Of a DNA stretch of 61,228 bases, positions 41,390 to 50,175 are shown one piece after another (the first letter of the stretch is position 1; each line of letters begins with the position of its first letter). The translations under genes were made by a program, and so were the position numbers. This DNA is from Cupriavidus basilensis (GTDB taxonomy: Bacteria; Pseudomonadota; Gammaproteobacteria; Burkholderiales; Burkholderiaceae), in assembly GCF_029335485.1 (NCBI RefSeq), contig NZ_JARJLM010000416.1, positions 1 through 61,228 of the forward strand. The letters are read 5' to 3'. The notes beneath the pieces are model-generated. The model was not told the DNA's origin and ran no database searches. It saw only the letters and a list, made by a program, of their open reading frames with translations.

Positions 41390-44300
41390 TCAGTCTTGCC
41401 CTGCGCCCTGCCGGATCTGCCCGGTGATGGCAGGATCGGTGATCTGGTCGTCGTCGAGCAGCAGCAGCACCTTGCTGACAATCTCCGCGGTCCGCGCGTC
41501 GTCCTCCTCGAACGGCAGCCGCAGCGGCTTGCCTGCGGCGGCGCGCGCATCCGGGATGACGCACAGGTAGGCGCCCGGCTCCAGGTGGATATGCGCGCTG
41601 GCCAGGTGGATGCGGTATTGGGCCAGCTTGCCCCGTACGTGCACATGGCGCTCGTCGACCTCGATGCGATCCGCTCCCAACGCGGGCGCCAGCGCCTGCA
41701 GCAGCGCCCGCCGTCCCGCCAGCGATTCGGCCGAGCTGTAGTGCTCGCCGCCTTCGGCAATGGCCCGCGCGATCAGCAGGTCGAGATCGCGCATGGTTTC
41801 GGAGAACACGATGGGCGGGACCTCGGCCAGGGCGATGGCGCTGCCGTCACGGTCGAAGGTGACGGCGCCCGTGGTGAGCTCCGGCAGTTCGGTGAAGAAG
41901 TGCGGGTCGAAGTCGAAATCGAAACGCGCCACCGTGCCGTCGGCAAAGCGGCGATGATGCTCGGCGCATCCGCCCCCGTCTGACGGCCGCCAGTTGCGCG
42001 TCTTGAATATGCCCTGAGCAGGCACCGTGCGTGCGCGCCTGCCGGCGTAGCGGCCCGACGCGTAGCCGGCCTCGCGCTCGGCCGGGGTGGGTACGTACAG
42101 CTCGCGGAATACCTGCTTGACCGGCTGCACCAGCCCGCGCGCCACGGCCCATGCCTGCCATTGCGCCAGCACGCCCGCCGCCAGCCAGCCATGGGGATGC
42201 ACCAGCCGCAAGGCGCCATGCGGCGGCTGCGCATCGTCCGGGCCTTCCAGGCCTTGCGCGCTCAGCAGGCCCTGCCGGCCGCTTTCGTCCTGCCATACCA
42301 GCCGTGCCACCAGGTCCGCCATCAGCGGATGCCGCAGCGCCTCGCCGGCCTGCGCCGGGCTCATCGGGGTCTGCGCCACCAGCCGGTGTTCCAGCGCCCG
42401 GACAAAGCGGCGGCGCTGCGCTTTGAGCGCGTCCCAGGCCGCCTTGAGCGCCAGCCATTCGGGTACCTTCTTCAACGCGGCCGGCGCGTTCGCCAGGCGC
42501 TTGCCCCTGGCGTTGATCACCACCGGCCCGGCGGGCTCCGCCGCCATGTCGATATAGGCGCTGTAGCCACCCATGGCCTGCGGCGTAAACCAGGCTTGCA
42601 GCGCCGCGCCTTGCCGCGCTTCCATCGCCCATTCGAGCTCGCCCAGTTCGGCATAGCCTGCCGACACGGCCAGGTTGCGCAGGCCGATGATGGCGGCAGC
42701 GCGCTGGTTGGCCTGGCGCAGGGCGCCATAACGGGTGGCCTCCTGGCCTACCTGCTGCAATTGCACATAGCGTTCGATGCAGGCAGCCTCGCCTTCGGCA
42801 CCCGCGGGCAAGGGCAGCAGTCCCAGGGCCTTGATCGGGACGTGCGCGTGCTTGGTCAGTGCCGACTTCACCAGCGCCGCGGCGTTCTCGCCAAGGAGGG
42901 CGCCCAGCAGCCTGGCGGTTTCGTCGCGGGCGTGAAGCTCGCTGCCGTGCGCGAGATAGACATCGCGGAACCAGTGCCATGCGGGGGTGGGCAGCGCCTG
43001 CAGGATGGGCAGCACGGCGGCCGGTTCGATCACACCGAGCGGTGGCTCGCTGTCGGCGCTGTGCTCGCGCAGGTAGCCGTGGGTCCATGCCAGCAGGGGG
43101 AGGAGCGCAGCGTGCCCCAGTGCCTCGAAGATCAGGCTGTCGGCGGCCGCGCTGCAATGCTGCAGCGCGCGCTCGAGCGCCAACGGTCCGCAGTGGCGCA
43201 GGGCGGCCACCACGTCCGCGCGTTGTTCCTGCGTATCCAGGCAGCGCAGGTCGAGGAAGTCCTGATGGGCGAACTTCCGCCAGAAGGGCACGCCGTCCCA
43301 CGTATTGCCCGCCAGCCAGGCGCAGGCCCGCAGCAGCGGTGCGCTGCCCACCATGGCCAGCGTCGGCGAGTAGCCCCAGCGATCGGAACCGGACGGCGAG
43401 ACCGGCCGGGCGACGAACTTGCCATGCTCGGTCTGGGCCGGCACCTGGTCCAGTTGCTCCGCCAGGGCGGTGTGCCGCTCGCGAAGATAGGCCACGGTGT
43501 CCAGCAGCGCGGGGCCGTGACGCATGCCGGCCAGTTCGGCCTGCGTATGGCACAGCAACTGGAACGGTGCGCAGTAGTCGCTCTGCCGCGACAGGCGGAT
43601 GGCCGCATGCGCGCCGATCCAGCCCTCGCGCAGCGCCAGCGCAAGCAGGCCGCGCACATGCAGCGCGTACAGCCAGGACAGCGGCGGCAGTTCGCCGACC
43701 GGGCCGGTCTCGCCCTCGCCGGGCAGTTGTACCGGCAACGCCAGGCCCTGGCCGGGCACCGGCTGGAACATGCCGTCGGCATCCAGGTGAAGCGCGCCGG
43801 CCGCGAGCTGGCCGGCCAGCGCGCGCAAGCCGGCCGGCTGCCGCGACGCAAGGTCCTCCCAGTCTTGTGGAGGATGGGTCGGGTAGGCTGGCGGTGTCTG
43901 CGTATCGCCCAGCAACGCCAGCGCGAATTGCGAGAGCATCAGCGCATCGGCCTCCTCGCATGGCAGTGGCGCATCCGGCGCGGTTTGAGGCGCGCCGCCG
44001 ATGGCGCTCTCGTTCTCCTTGCCGGAGGAGGCAAGCGCCGCGTCGTACATGACTTGTTCCGCCAGCCTGCTTGCCACCTGGAACAGCGCTTGTTCGCGCG
44101 TGACACAGGCCAGGATTTCCGCCTCGCCCGGCGCCGACCCCGGGAACAAGCGCTGCAGCCAGCGCTGCCGGTGCAGTATCAGCAGGGCCAGGCAACGCGG
44201 CAGCGCAGGCGCGGGCAGCGCGGCCGCAAGACGGTTGTACCAGTCGCGGGCGCTTTGGGTGGCGATGCCATCCCGGGCTTCGCAGGCAAGCCTTTCCCAG

Positions 44301-44449
44301 TCGCGCGAGCGGCTGCCCGCGCCCAGGCCCTGGCGTTGCGCCGCGGCATCGAGTTCAGCCCAATGCGCGGTGGCCTGCGCCAGGGCGGGCCAGTGCTGCT
44401 CGATGCCGTCGAGCGCGAAATGGCTGGCGGGAAGCATCATGACTGCCAT
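41390..44449 (-). CDS. DUF4132 domain protein (MolR-like)
   Basis: This 1019-residue cytoplasmic protein ends with the DUF4132 domain (about residues 730-910). Conserved text includes 'QPVKQVFRELYVPTPAERE', 'ARFDFDFDPHFF' and 'PPIVFSETMRDLDLLIARA'. The preceding 700 residues look like helical repeats (HEAT-like), rich in Leu and Ala. Many relatives, including E. coli MolR/YehI, carry a WGR domain, which I do not see here. Function is unknown. It lies 3 bp after the gene at 44453 and is probably cotranscribed. Confidence 0.85.
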   Translation of the reverse strand: MAVMMLPASHFALDGIEQHWPALAQATAHWAELDAAAQRQGLGAGSRSRDWERLACEARDGIATQSARDWYNRLAAALPAPALPRCLALLILHRQRWLQRLFPGSAPGEAEILACVTREQALFQVASRLAEQVMYDAALASSGKENESAIGGAPQTAPDAPLPCEEADALMLSQFALALLGDTQTPPAYPTHPPQDWEDLASRQPAGLRALAGQLAAGALHLDADGMFQPVPGQGLALPVQLPGEGETGPVGELPPLSWLYALHVRGLLALALREGWIGAHAAIRLSRQSDYCAPFQLLCHTQAELAGMRHGPALLDTVAYLRERHTALAEQLDQVPAQTEHGKFVARPVSPSGSDRWGYSPTLAMVGSAPLLRACAWLAGNTWDGVPFWRKFAHQDFLDLRCLDTQEQRADVVAALRHCGPLALERALQHCSAAADSLIFEALGHAALLPLLAWTHGYLREHSADSEPPLGVIEPAAVLPILQALPTPAWHWFRDVYLAHGSELHARDETARLLGALLGENAAALVKSALTKHAHVPIKALGLLPLPAGAEGEAACIERYVQLQQVGQEATRYGALRQANQRAAAIIGLRNLAVSAGYAELGELEWAMEARQGAALQAWFTPQAMGGYSAYIDMAAEPAGPVVINARGKRLANAPAALKKVPEWLALKAAWDALKAQRRRFVRALEHRLVAQTPMSPAQAGEALRHPLMADLVARLVWQDESGRQGLLSAQGLEGPDDAQPPHGALRLVHPHGWLAAGVLAQWQAWAVARGLVQPVKQVFRELYVPTPAEREAGYASGRYAGRRARTVPAQGIFKTRNWRPSDGGGCAEHHRRFADGTVARFDFDFDPHFFTELPELTTGAVTFDRDGSAIALAEVPPIVFSETMRDLDLLIARAIAEGGEHYSSAESLAGRRALLQALAPALGADRIEVDERHVHVRGKLAQYRIHLASAHIHLEPGAYLCVIPDARAAAGKPLRLPFEEDDARTAEIVSKVLLLLDDDQITDPAITGQIRQGAGQD

Positions 44450-44452
44450 GCC

Positions 44453-44893
44453 TCAGCCCCCCACCAGCGGCACCAGCCGCACGAAAGCGATCTGGGTGTC
44501 TCGCGCCAACTGGATGGTGTCGTCCAGACTGTGCATGCGCTGCCCTTGTACCGTCAGCAGGAAGCGCCGCTTGCCGAAGCCAGCCAGCGCGCAAGCGACC
44601 TCGGCCTCAGGCTCGGGCGCCGCCGGCGAGCCCGCCGCCTGCAAGGCGACGCGTCCGTGCGCCGAGAGTTGCGCGATCTCTTCGTCGGTGAGGTATTGGC
44701 GGGCCACGCGGGCAGCGGCTTCGGCCGCGCCGATCGCGGCGCGTAGCGCCAGGCGCGCGCATTGCTCGCGCACCACGTCGCCGATCAGTTGCCGCACGGT
44801 CAGGGTGCGCTGGGGGTAGGCCAGCCGCATGGGCGGCTCGGACGGGCAAGCGCTCGCCAGCGTGGAGGCGAACTGGATTTCAATATGCTGCAT
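44453..44893 (-). CDS. Hypothetical partner of the DUF4132 protein
   Basis: The 146-residue protein is not recognised. Its start at 44893 ('MQHIEIQFASTLASACPSEPPMRLAYPQRTLTVRQLIGDVVREQCARL') has a beta-grasp-like opening. It then shows an Ala-rich helix and 'LTDEEIAQLSAHGRV' and a C-terminal strand 'FVRLVPLVGG'. The 3-bp gap to the DUF4132 gene implies a shared mRNA and function. A 56-codon upstream extension contains a hydrophobic stretch, but the shorter start fits coding character better. Confidence 0.72.
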   Translation of the reverse strand: MQHIEIQFASTLASACPSEPPMRLAYPQRTLTVRQLIGDVVREQCARLALRAAIGAAEAAARVARQYLTDEEIAQLSAHGRVALQAAGSPAAPEPEAEVACALAGFGKRRFLLTVQGQRMHSLDDTIQLARDTQIAFVRLVPLVGG

Positions 44894-45067
44894 CGGCAAG
44901 CCGGTCTCCGACGTGGGTGGGTGGATAGCCGGGCCGGAAGCGCAGGGGAGCACTGCCGCCAGCCAAATGGCAGAAATGGCCAAAGTGGCTAGCGTATCAA
45001 AAATGGCCTGCACCGTGGGGGAAGCCTGCGCCGGACCACGGGCAGGTCCGGCGCAGGGCACGCCGGG

Positions 45068-46117
45068 TCAGGCCGCTGGCAGCGCTACGCCAAGTTCCTG
45101 CGCCAGCGCCGCCAGGTTGCGCCAGATGGCTGGATTGACCTCCAGATGGGTGGTGGCGAGCGCGCGGTTGGCGGCTTCGAACTCACCCGGGTATTGCACG
45201 CCATCGAAGCCCGGCGCGGGCGGGGTGTCGTGCAGGTAGTTGACGAAGGCTTCCACCTCGGCGCTCTGCCAGCTCAGCCCCAGGTCGAGCGCCGGGTTCA
45301 TCAGCACCGCGAACATATTGTTGGTGGCCACGCCGCCGCGCGGGTTCTCCGGCTGGATGGTGCCGCCGCCCGACAGCACGCCGGCCAGCAGCTCGGCCAC
45401 CACCCCTAGCGCATAGCCCTTGTGGCCGCCGAAGGGCAGCAGCGCCCCCGGGCGCTCGCCGAACATGGTGGCGGCATCGGTGGTGAGATTGCCGTCGGCG
45501 TCGATGATGCTGTGCTCCGGCGCCGGCTCGCCTTTCTCGGCCAGCACGCGCGCCTTGTTGATGGCGATCGCGCTGGTGGCGATGTCCACCACCAGCGGCG
45601 GCCTGCCGTTCGGCATCGGCCCGGCGAAGCATAGCGGGTTGGTGGTCAGCCGCGCGGCGCGGCCGCCATAGGGCGCCACCGCGGGCGCGCGGTTGATCAC
45701 ATTGGTGAAGCTCAGCAGTACATAGCCTTCTTTGGCCACCATCTCGCCGAAGTGCCCCATGCGGCCGAGATGGTGCGAGCGGCGCAGCGTGACGATGCAG
45801 TGGCCGTGCCGGCGCACCCGCTCGATGGCGGTCTCGATGACGGTCTTGCCGACGTGCTGGCCGAAGCCGCCGTTGCCGTCGAACACCAGCAGGCTATCGC
45901 GGTCGAGCACGCATTCGGCGCGGCCGGCGGGATTGACGTTGCCGGTGGCAAGCGAGCGCCGGTAATTTGGCAGGATCGACAGGCCGTGGCTGGCATAGCC
46001 GCAGCGATCGGCCTCGACCAGGTGTTCGGCCACGTCGTTGGCGATGTCGGCGGGTACGCCCTGCGCGGCCAGCAGGTCGCGCGCCAGTTGGGTGGCGGCT
46101 TGCAGTGTGATGTGCAT
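45068..46117 (-). CDS. Malate/L-lactate dehydrogenase family protein (Ldh2/YbiC type)
   Basis: The 349-residue protein belongs to the NAD(P)-dependent Ldh2 family (PF02615), unrelated to classic LDH. Motifs: 'DRCGYASHGLSILPNYRRSLATGNVNP', 'HCIVTLRRSHHLGRMGHFGEMVAKEGYVLLSFTNV', 'AVAPYGGRAARLTTNPLCFAGP', 'VVDIATSAIAINKARVLAEKGEP' and 'GHKGYALGVVAELLAGVLSGGG'. Substrates in the family include malate, lactate, ureidoglycolate and sulfolactate. It follows the DASS transporter by 19 bp, so imported dicarboxylates or 2-hydroxy acids are likely. Confidence 0.9.
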   Translation of the reverse strand: MHITLQAATQLARDLLAAQGVPADIANDVAEHLVEADRCGYASHGLSILPNYRRSLATGNVNPAGRAECVLDRDSLLVFDGNGGFGQHVGKTVIETAIERVRRHGHCIVTLRRSHHLGRMGHFGEMVAKEGYVLLSFTNVINRAPAVAPYGGRAARLTTNPLCFAGPMPNGRPPLVVDIATSAIAINKARVLAEKGEPAPEHSIIDADGNLTTDAATMFGERPGALLPFGGHKGYALGVVAELLAGVLSGGGTIQPENPRGGVATNNMFAVLMNPALDLGLSWQSAEVEAFVNYLHDTPPAPGFDGVQYPGEFEAANRALATTHLEVNPAIWRNLAALAQELGVALPAA

Positions 46118-46136
46118 GATGCGTGTTCTCCCCGGC

Positions 46137-47657
46137 TCAGATCCAGCCCAGCCAGCGCCAGTAGGTGGCGGCGAACAGCAGCATCATGGCGTAGCCGATC
46201 AGCGTGACGGGGATGCCGACCCTGGCGAACTGCTTGCCATTGAAGGTGTCGGTGCCCAGGCACACCATGTTCTGCGGCGCGTTGATCGGCAGGATGAAGC
46301 CGAAGCTGACGGTAAAGCCCAGCAGCATGGTCAGGCCGATCTTGTTGACGTCGCCCGGCAGGGTCTGCAGCACCGAGATCAGGATCGGCAGCAGCGCGGC
46401 GGTGAGCGCGGTGGCGCTGGCGAAGCCGAGATGGATCAGGATCAGGAAGGCCGCCAGGATGGCGAACACCAGGATCGGTCCCTGCGTGGCGAGCCCGGAA
46501 TGCGCCACCACGAACTTGCCCAGCCACTGGCCGGCCTGCGTAGTGAGCAGCGCGGTGCCCAGGCTGATGCCCACGCCGAACACGATCAGGGTACCCCACG
46601 GCGTGCGCTGCTGCATGGTCTTCCAGTCCATCACGCCGATGCGCGGCATCATCAGGATCACCAGGCCGACGAAGGTCACGGTGGCGGTATCGAACTGATG
46701 CAGCTTGCCCTCGGTGGCCCAGAACAGCAGCAGGCCGATGGACACCGCGGCAAGCCGTTTCTGCGGGCCGCTCATCGGGCCCAGCCCGGCCAGTTCGCGC
46801 TGCACGGCTTCCTTGCCGCCGGGGATGGCCTCGGTCTCGGCGGGCAGCAGGAAACGCACCAGGAAATACAGCACCACCGACATCGCGACGGCCCACGGCG
46901 CGCCGGCGATCAGCCATTGCAGCCAGGTGATGCGCTCGCCCAGCAGCTTGTCCATGAAGCCCGCCGTCAGCAGGTTCTGCGCGGCGGCGGTCTGGATGCC
47001 GACGTTCCAGATGCTGGTGGCCTGCGCCACCGTGATCATGATGCCGGCCGCGATGTTTGACTTCTTGTCGACACCGAAGGCGGCGATGATGCCCATCATG
47101 ATCGGCACCACGCAGGCGCTGCGCGCCGTGGCGCTGGGCACCACCAGCGACAGCGCGATGGTGACCGCGATGCTGCCGATCAGGATGCGCCGGGTGCTGG
47201 TGCCGATGGCCGAGAGCGTGACCAGCGCGATGCGCCGGTCCAGCCCGGTCACGGTCATCGCGGCCGAGATGAACAGGGCGGCGGCGACCAGTGCCAGCGC
47301 GGTGTTGGAGAAGCCCGCCAGCGCCATGCCGAGTGCCCTGGAGGTACCGTACTGCGTGGCGGGATCGCCCACGGTGGGCGCGAAGCCGATCAGCGCTGCC
47401 ATCAGCGAGGTGATCATGACCGCGCTGGCCTCGTAGGAGACGGCCTCGGTGATCCACACCACGATGGCGAAGGCGAGGATGGCCAGCATGCGATGGCCCG
47501 CCACCGGCAGGTCGGCGGGCACTGGCAGCCAGAGTATGCCGATCAGCACCACCACGGCGGCATAGAGCCCCCACGGTTGCGAAATTTTCGGTGTGGCCTG
47601 GCCCGCGGCGGCCGCGGCAGTGGGGACGGTCTGGGTCGGATTGCGCGGATCTGTCAT
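46137..47657 (-). CDS. DASS/SLC13-family anion symporter
   Basis: The 506-residue membrane protein has about 11-12 helices. Family features: 'VVWITEAVSYEASAVMITSLMAALIGFAP', 'FSNTALALVAAALFISAAM', 'SATARSACVVPIMMG', 'ATSIWNVGIQTAAAQN', 'LGFASATALTAALLPI' and 'GFILPINAPQNMVCLGT'. DASS carriers take up di- or tricarboxylates or sulfate with Na+. It precedes the Ldh2-type dehydrogenase by 19 bp, so the pair may import and oxidise a 2-hydroxy-dicarboxylate. No regulator gene adjoins it. Confidence 0.91.
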   Translation of the reverse strand: MTDPRNPTQTVPTAAAAAGQATPKISQPWGLYAAVVVLIGILWLPVPADLPVAGHRMLAILAFAIVVWITEAVSYEASAVMITSLMAALIGFAPTVGDPATQYGTSRALGMALAGFSNTALALVAAALFISAAMTVTGLDRRIALVTLSAIGTSTRRILIGSIAVTIALSLVVPSATARSACVVPIMMGIIAAFGVDKKSNIAAGIMITVAQATSIWNVGIQTAAAQNLLTAGFMDKLLGERITWLQWLIAGAPWAVAMSVVLYFLVRFLLPAETEAIPGGKEAVQRELAGLGPMSGPQKRLAAVSIGLLLFWATEGKLHQFDTATVTFVGLVILMMPRIGVMDWKTMQQRTPWGTLIVFGVGISLGTALLTTQAGQWLGKFVVAHSGLATQGPILVFAILAAFLILIHLGFASATALTAALLPILISVLQTLPGDVNKIGLTMLLGFTVSFGFILPINAPQNMVCLGTDTFNGKQFARVGIPVTLIGYAMMLLFAATYWRWLGWI

Positions 47658-48061
47658 CGCTTTCCCTTTGCTTGTCTTGTTGATGTTGGGGTCGACACGG
47701 GATGGCGGACGTCACGCGCGGGCAAGATCGGTAGCCTGCGGCTGGCTTGAGGGCGGTGTCGTTCGTCGGGCTTCCGTGAAGGCCTGGCCGATGCGCAGGC
47801 CGGCTCGTGGCCGGGCTGCCGAGTTCGACATGGGGAAATTATGGTGGCGGCCGGCGGCGCGTGTCGAGGCCGGATCCGGGGATCTTCTGACCAGGATCAA
47901 GGAGGGTGCGGGTGCGGGGAAATTCCCGGGGGTGCAAGGCGTCATACTTTCGGAATCCTCGCGCCGTACAGGTTTGCTGTCGGCGCATCGCGGGCCCGGG
48001 GCCGGGCAGTATGCGCATCGGCCCTGGACAGCGAGGCGATCTGAAATCATTGGAGCGCGTG
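47658..48061. other. Divergent intergenic region upstream of the DASS operon
   Basis: These 404 bp carry no credible gene. A number of short Arg/Pro-rich frames occur, and no clear promoter hexamers were identified. Confidence 0.35.
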
Positions 48062-48316
48062 ATGAAGGTTTTGGTAAGAGGACTACGTGCCGGAGTCGGC
48101 GCAGCGCGGCTGCGCGAGGCCCTGGCCTCCTATGTGCGGGTGAAGGAGGTGGAGTTGATCGACGAGGGCGACGGCGCCCATCCCTGGGCCTGGGTCGACC
48201 TGGACCTCGACGATGTCGATCCGATGACGGTGTGGAAGCTGGTGGCGAACCTCGATCGCCGTTATATTGCCGGCTGCCATACGCGCTGGCATGTGCCGGC
48301 GTATCGCGCACGCTGA
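48062..48316 (+). CDS. RRM-like small protein, copy 1
   Basis: The 84-residue protein starts 'MKVLVRGLRAGVGAARLREALASYVRVKEVELIDEGDGAHPWAWVDLD'. The first strand 'KVLVRGL' matches an RNP2-type motif and 'PWAWVDL' the RNP1 position, the beta-alpha-beta-beta-alpha-beta order of an RNA recognition motif. It shares roughly half its residues with the gene at 56124. RRM proteins are uncommon in bacteria outside a few lineages. RNA binding is inferred. Confidence 0.72.
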   Translation: MKVLVRGLRAGVGAARLREALASYVRVKEVELIDEGDGAHPWAWVDLDLDDVDPMTVWKLVANLDRRYIAGCHTRWHVPAYRAR

Positions 48317-48365
48317 TTCAAGCCATACGGAAGTTCGACGAATTCCAGGAACAGGACAGAGATCG

Positions 48366-49187
48366 ATGCAGTATTTGTTCGCGTGGCGCCGCCACGCCGT
48401 AGTGGGCGACGCGCCGTCGCTGGCGCCAGGCGCCGGCGGTCATGGCCAGGCACCGCTGGTGCTGGAGACCGTGGTCAATATCCGCGACCTGGGCGGCCTT
48501 GTCACCGCCGATGGCCGCCAGGTGCGGGCCGGCAAGCTGTTTCGCAGCGGCAATCCGGGCCTGGCCAGCGCCGCCGATATGGCGCGCCTGCGCGCGCTGC
48601 AACTGGACCTGGTGATCGACTTCCGCTCGTCTGGCGAAAAATCGCCGGCGGAGAGCGGCTTTGGCCAGGTCTTCCGCTGGGTGGCTTCGCCGGTGCTGGA
48701 AGGCAGCATGTCGATGGCCGAGTTGATGCCGCGCCTGCGCGGCGGCAGCGCGCCGGAGACGGAGGCTTTCATGCTGGAGGTCTACCGCGATTTTCCGCGC
48801 AGGTACCAGGCCGCCTTCGGCGGCTTCCTGAAGACCGCGGAGCAGGGCGGCAACCTGCTGTACCACTGCACCGCCGGCAAGGACCGCACCGGCTTTGCCT
48901 CGTTGCTGCTGCTCGGCGCGCTGGGGGTCGGGCGCGACGCCATCATGGCCAATTACCTGGATTCGAATCGCTGCAACCAGGGCTTCAACCGGCAGATGAG
49001 CGACCGGGCCGCGCAGTCCGGCGTCGACCCGGCGGTGATGTGGCCGCTGCTGGAGGTGAAAGCGTCCTATCTGGAGGCGTCCATGCACGCCATCGAGCAG
49101 GATTACGGCGGCATGGAAACCTATCTCGGCGACGTGCTGGGCGTGGATGCGGAGCGCCTGCGGCAGGCTTACCTGGTGCGAGCCTAG
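48366..49187 (+). CDS. Tyrosine phosphatase-like protein (PF13350)
   Basis: The 273-residue protein has the protein tyrosine phosphatase P-loop 'HCTAGKDRTG' with nucleophile Cys168, and upstream 'NIRDLGGLVTADGRQVRAGKLFRSGNPG' and 'LDLVIDFRSSGEK'. These define the Y_phosphatase3 family. It acts on phosphotyrosine, phosphoserine or phosphoinositides; the substrate here is unknown. It lies 49 bp after the RRM-like gene and may be cotranscribed with it. Confidence 0.9.
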   Translation: MQYLFAWRRHAVVGDAPSLAPGAGGHGQAPLVLETVVNIRDLGGLVTADGRQVRAGKLFRSGNPGLASAADMARLRALQLDLVIDFRSSGEKSPAESGFGQVFRWVASPVLEGSMSMAELMPRLRGGSAPETEAFMLEVYRDFPRRYQAAFGGFLKTAEQGGNLLYHCTAGKDRTGFASLLLLGALGVGRDAIMANYLDSNRCNQGFNRQMSDRAAQSGVDPAVMWPLLEVKASYLEASMHAIEQDYGGMETYLGDVLGVDAERLRQAYLVRA

Positions 49188-49325
49188 GCAGTGTCCCTGG
49201 CCACGGATTCGTTGCGCCGGCAGGCCGGCAAGCATGCGCCATGCGCCGTCGCGAATGCGCGCAAGGCGCCAGCCTTGCCGAGCGTCGTTCCCGGGCCCGC
49301 ACGCCTTCCCGGTCCGCCTGGTTCC

Positions 49326-49910
49326 TCAACGCTTTTCGGATTCAGGCCGCCGGGTCGCCGGGAGCGGCGGGAACAGGCAGTCCGCTGTGCTGGCCAGTCG
49401 CACGAACGGTCCGTTCAATACCAGGTTGTGATGCGCGGTGATCGCCCGCGCGGACAGGGCCGGCGTGTCCATGGTGGTATGCGCGTCGGCCACCAGCACG
49501 CCCCTGAAGCCGAGGTCGGCGACGGCGCGGCAGGTTGTGTCGATGCAGTACTCCGTTTTTACCCCGGCGATCACCAGCTCGGCCACGCCGGCGCCGGCGA
49601 GCCAGCCGGCCAGCCCGGTGCCGAAGAAGCAGTTGGGCCGGGTCTTGTCGAACACCGTGTCCTGCGCCGCATCCACCATCAGCCCGGGCAGTAGTTGCGT
49701 GAGCGCGCTTCCCGGCGCGATGGGCGATCCCTGCGGCCCGGTGTGCCGCGCCGCGAAGACCGGGGCGCCGGCCTGGCGGGCCTGACGAATCAGTGCGTTG
49801 ATGTTGGCGAGTACGCGCTCGCCTTCATACGGCTGCTGCGGGCCATTGAACATGCCGCATTGCATATCGACGATCAGAAGGGCGGACCGCCCTGCGCCTG
49901 GATCCTGCAT
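49326..49910 (-). CDS. Isochorismatase-family cysteine hydrolase
   Basis: The 194-residue protein has the family triad: Asp in 'ALLIVDMQ' (residue 15), Lys in 'VFDKTRPNCFFGT', and catalytic Cys in 'IAGVKTEYCIDTTCRAVADLGF'. It hydrolyses an amide or ester of a small molecule (nicotinamidase, carbamoylsarcosine amidase and isochorismatase are in this family); the substrate is not known. An AGGAGAAAC site precedes the ATG at 49910. The upstream frame is low-complexity. Confidence 0.88.
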   Translation of the reverse strand: MQDPGAGRSALLIVDMQCGMFNGPQQPYEGERVLANINALIRQARQAGAPVFAARHTGPQGSPIAPGSALTQLLPGLMVDAAQDTVFDKTRPNCFFGTGLAGWLAGAGVAELVIAGVKTEYCIDTTCRAVADLGFRGVLVADAHTTMDTPALSARAITAHHNLVLNGPFVRLASTADCLFPPLPATRRPESEKR

Positions 49911-50175
49911 GGTGTTTCTCCTGTGATGCCGGCGCTGGCGGAGAAACGGCAGGTCCCCATCCATTGCTGGCGGGGCCTTGGGGCAATACGCTGATGCTAC
50001 TTCGACTCCGGGCTCGCGTACCGGCCGCACGACCCGCCGAAAGCGGTCGTGGTGGTAGCGGTGGTAGTGGCAGAGGCTGCCGGGCGCTCGATGAAGTGCA
50101 TGCGGGCATCATGCAGCAGGCCATGCGGCGCGTCAACCTCCATCCGGCCATTGATGGCGGCCGCCTGCCGGCCTC

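Noticed and set aside
42161-44746. Plus-strand frame of 861 codons opposite the DUF4132 gene
   Set aside because: It is a shadow of the real minus-strand gene, with Arg/Gln/His-rich low-complexity text and no recognisable domain.
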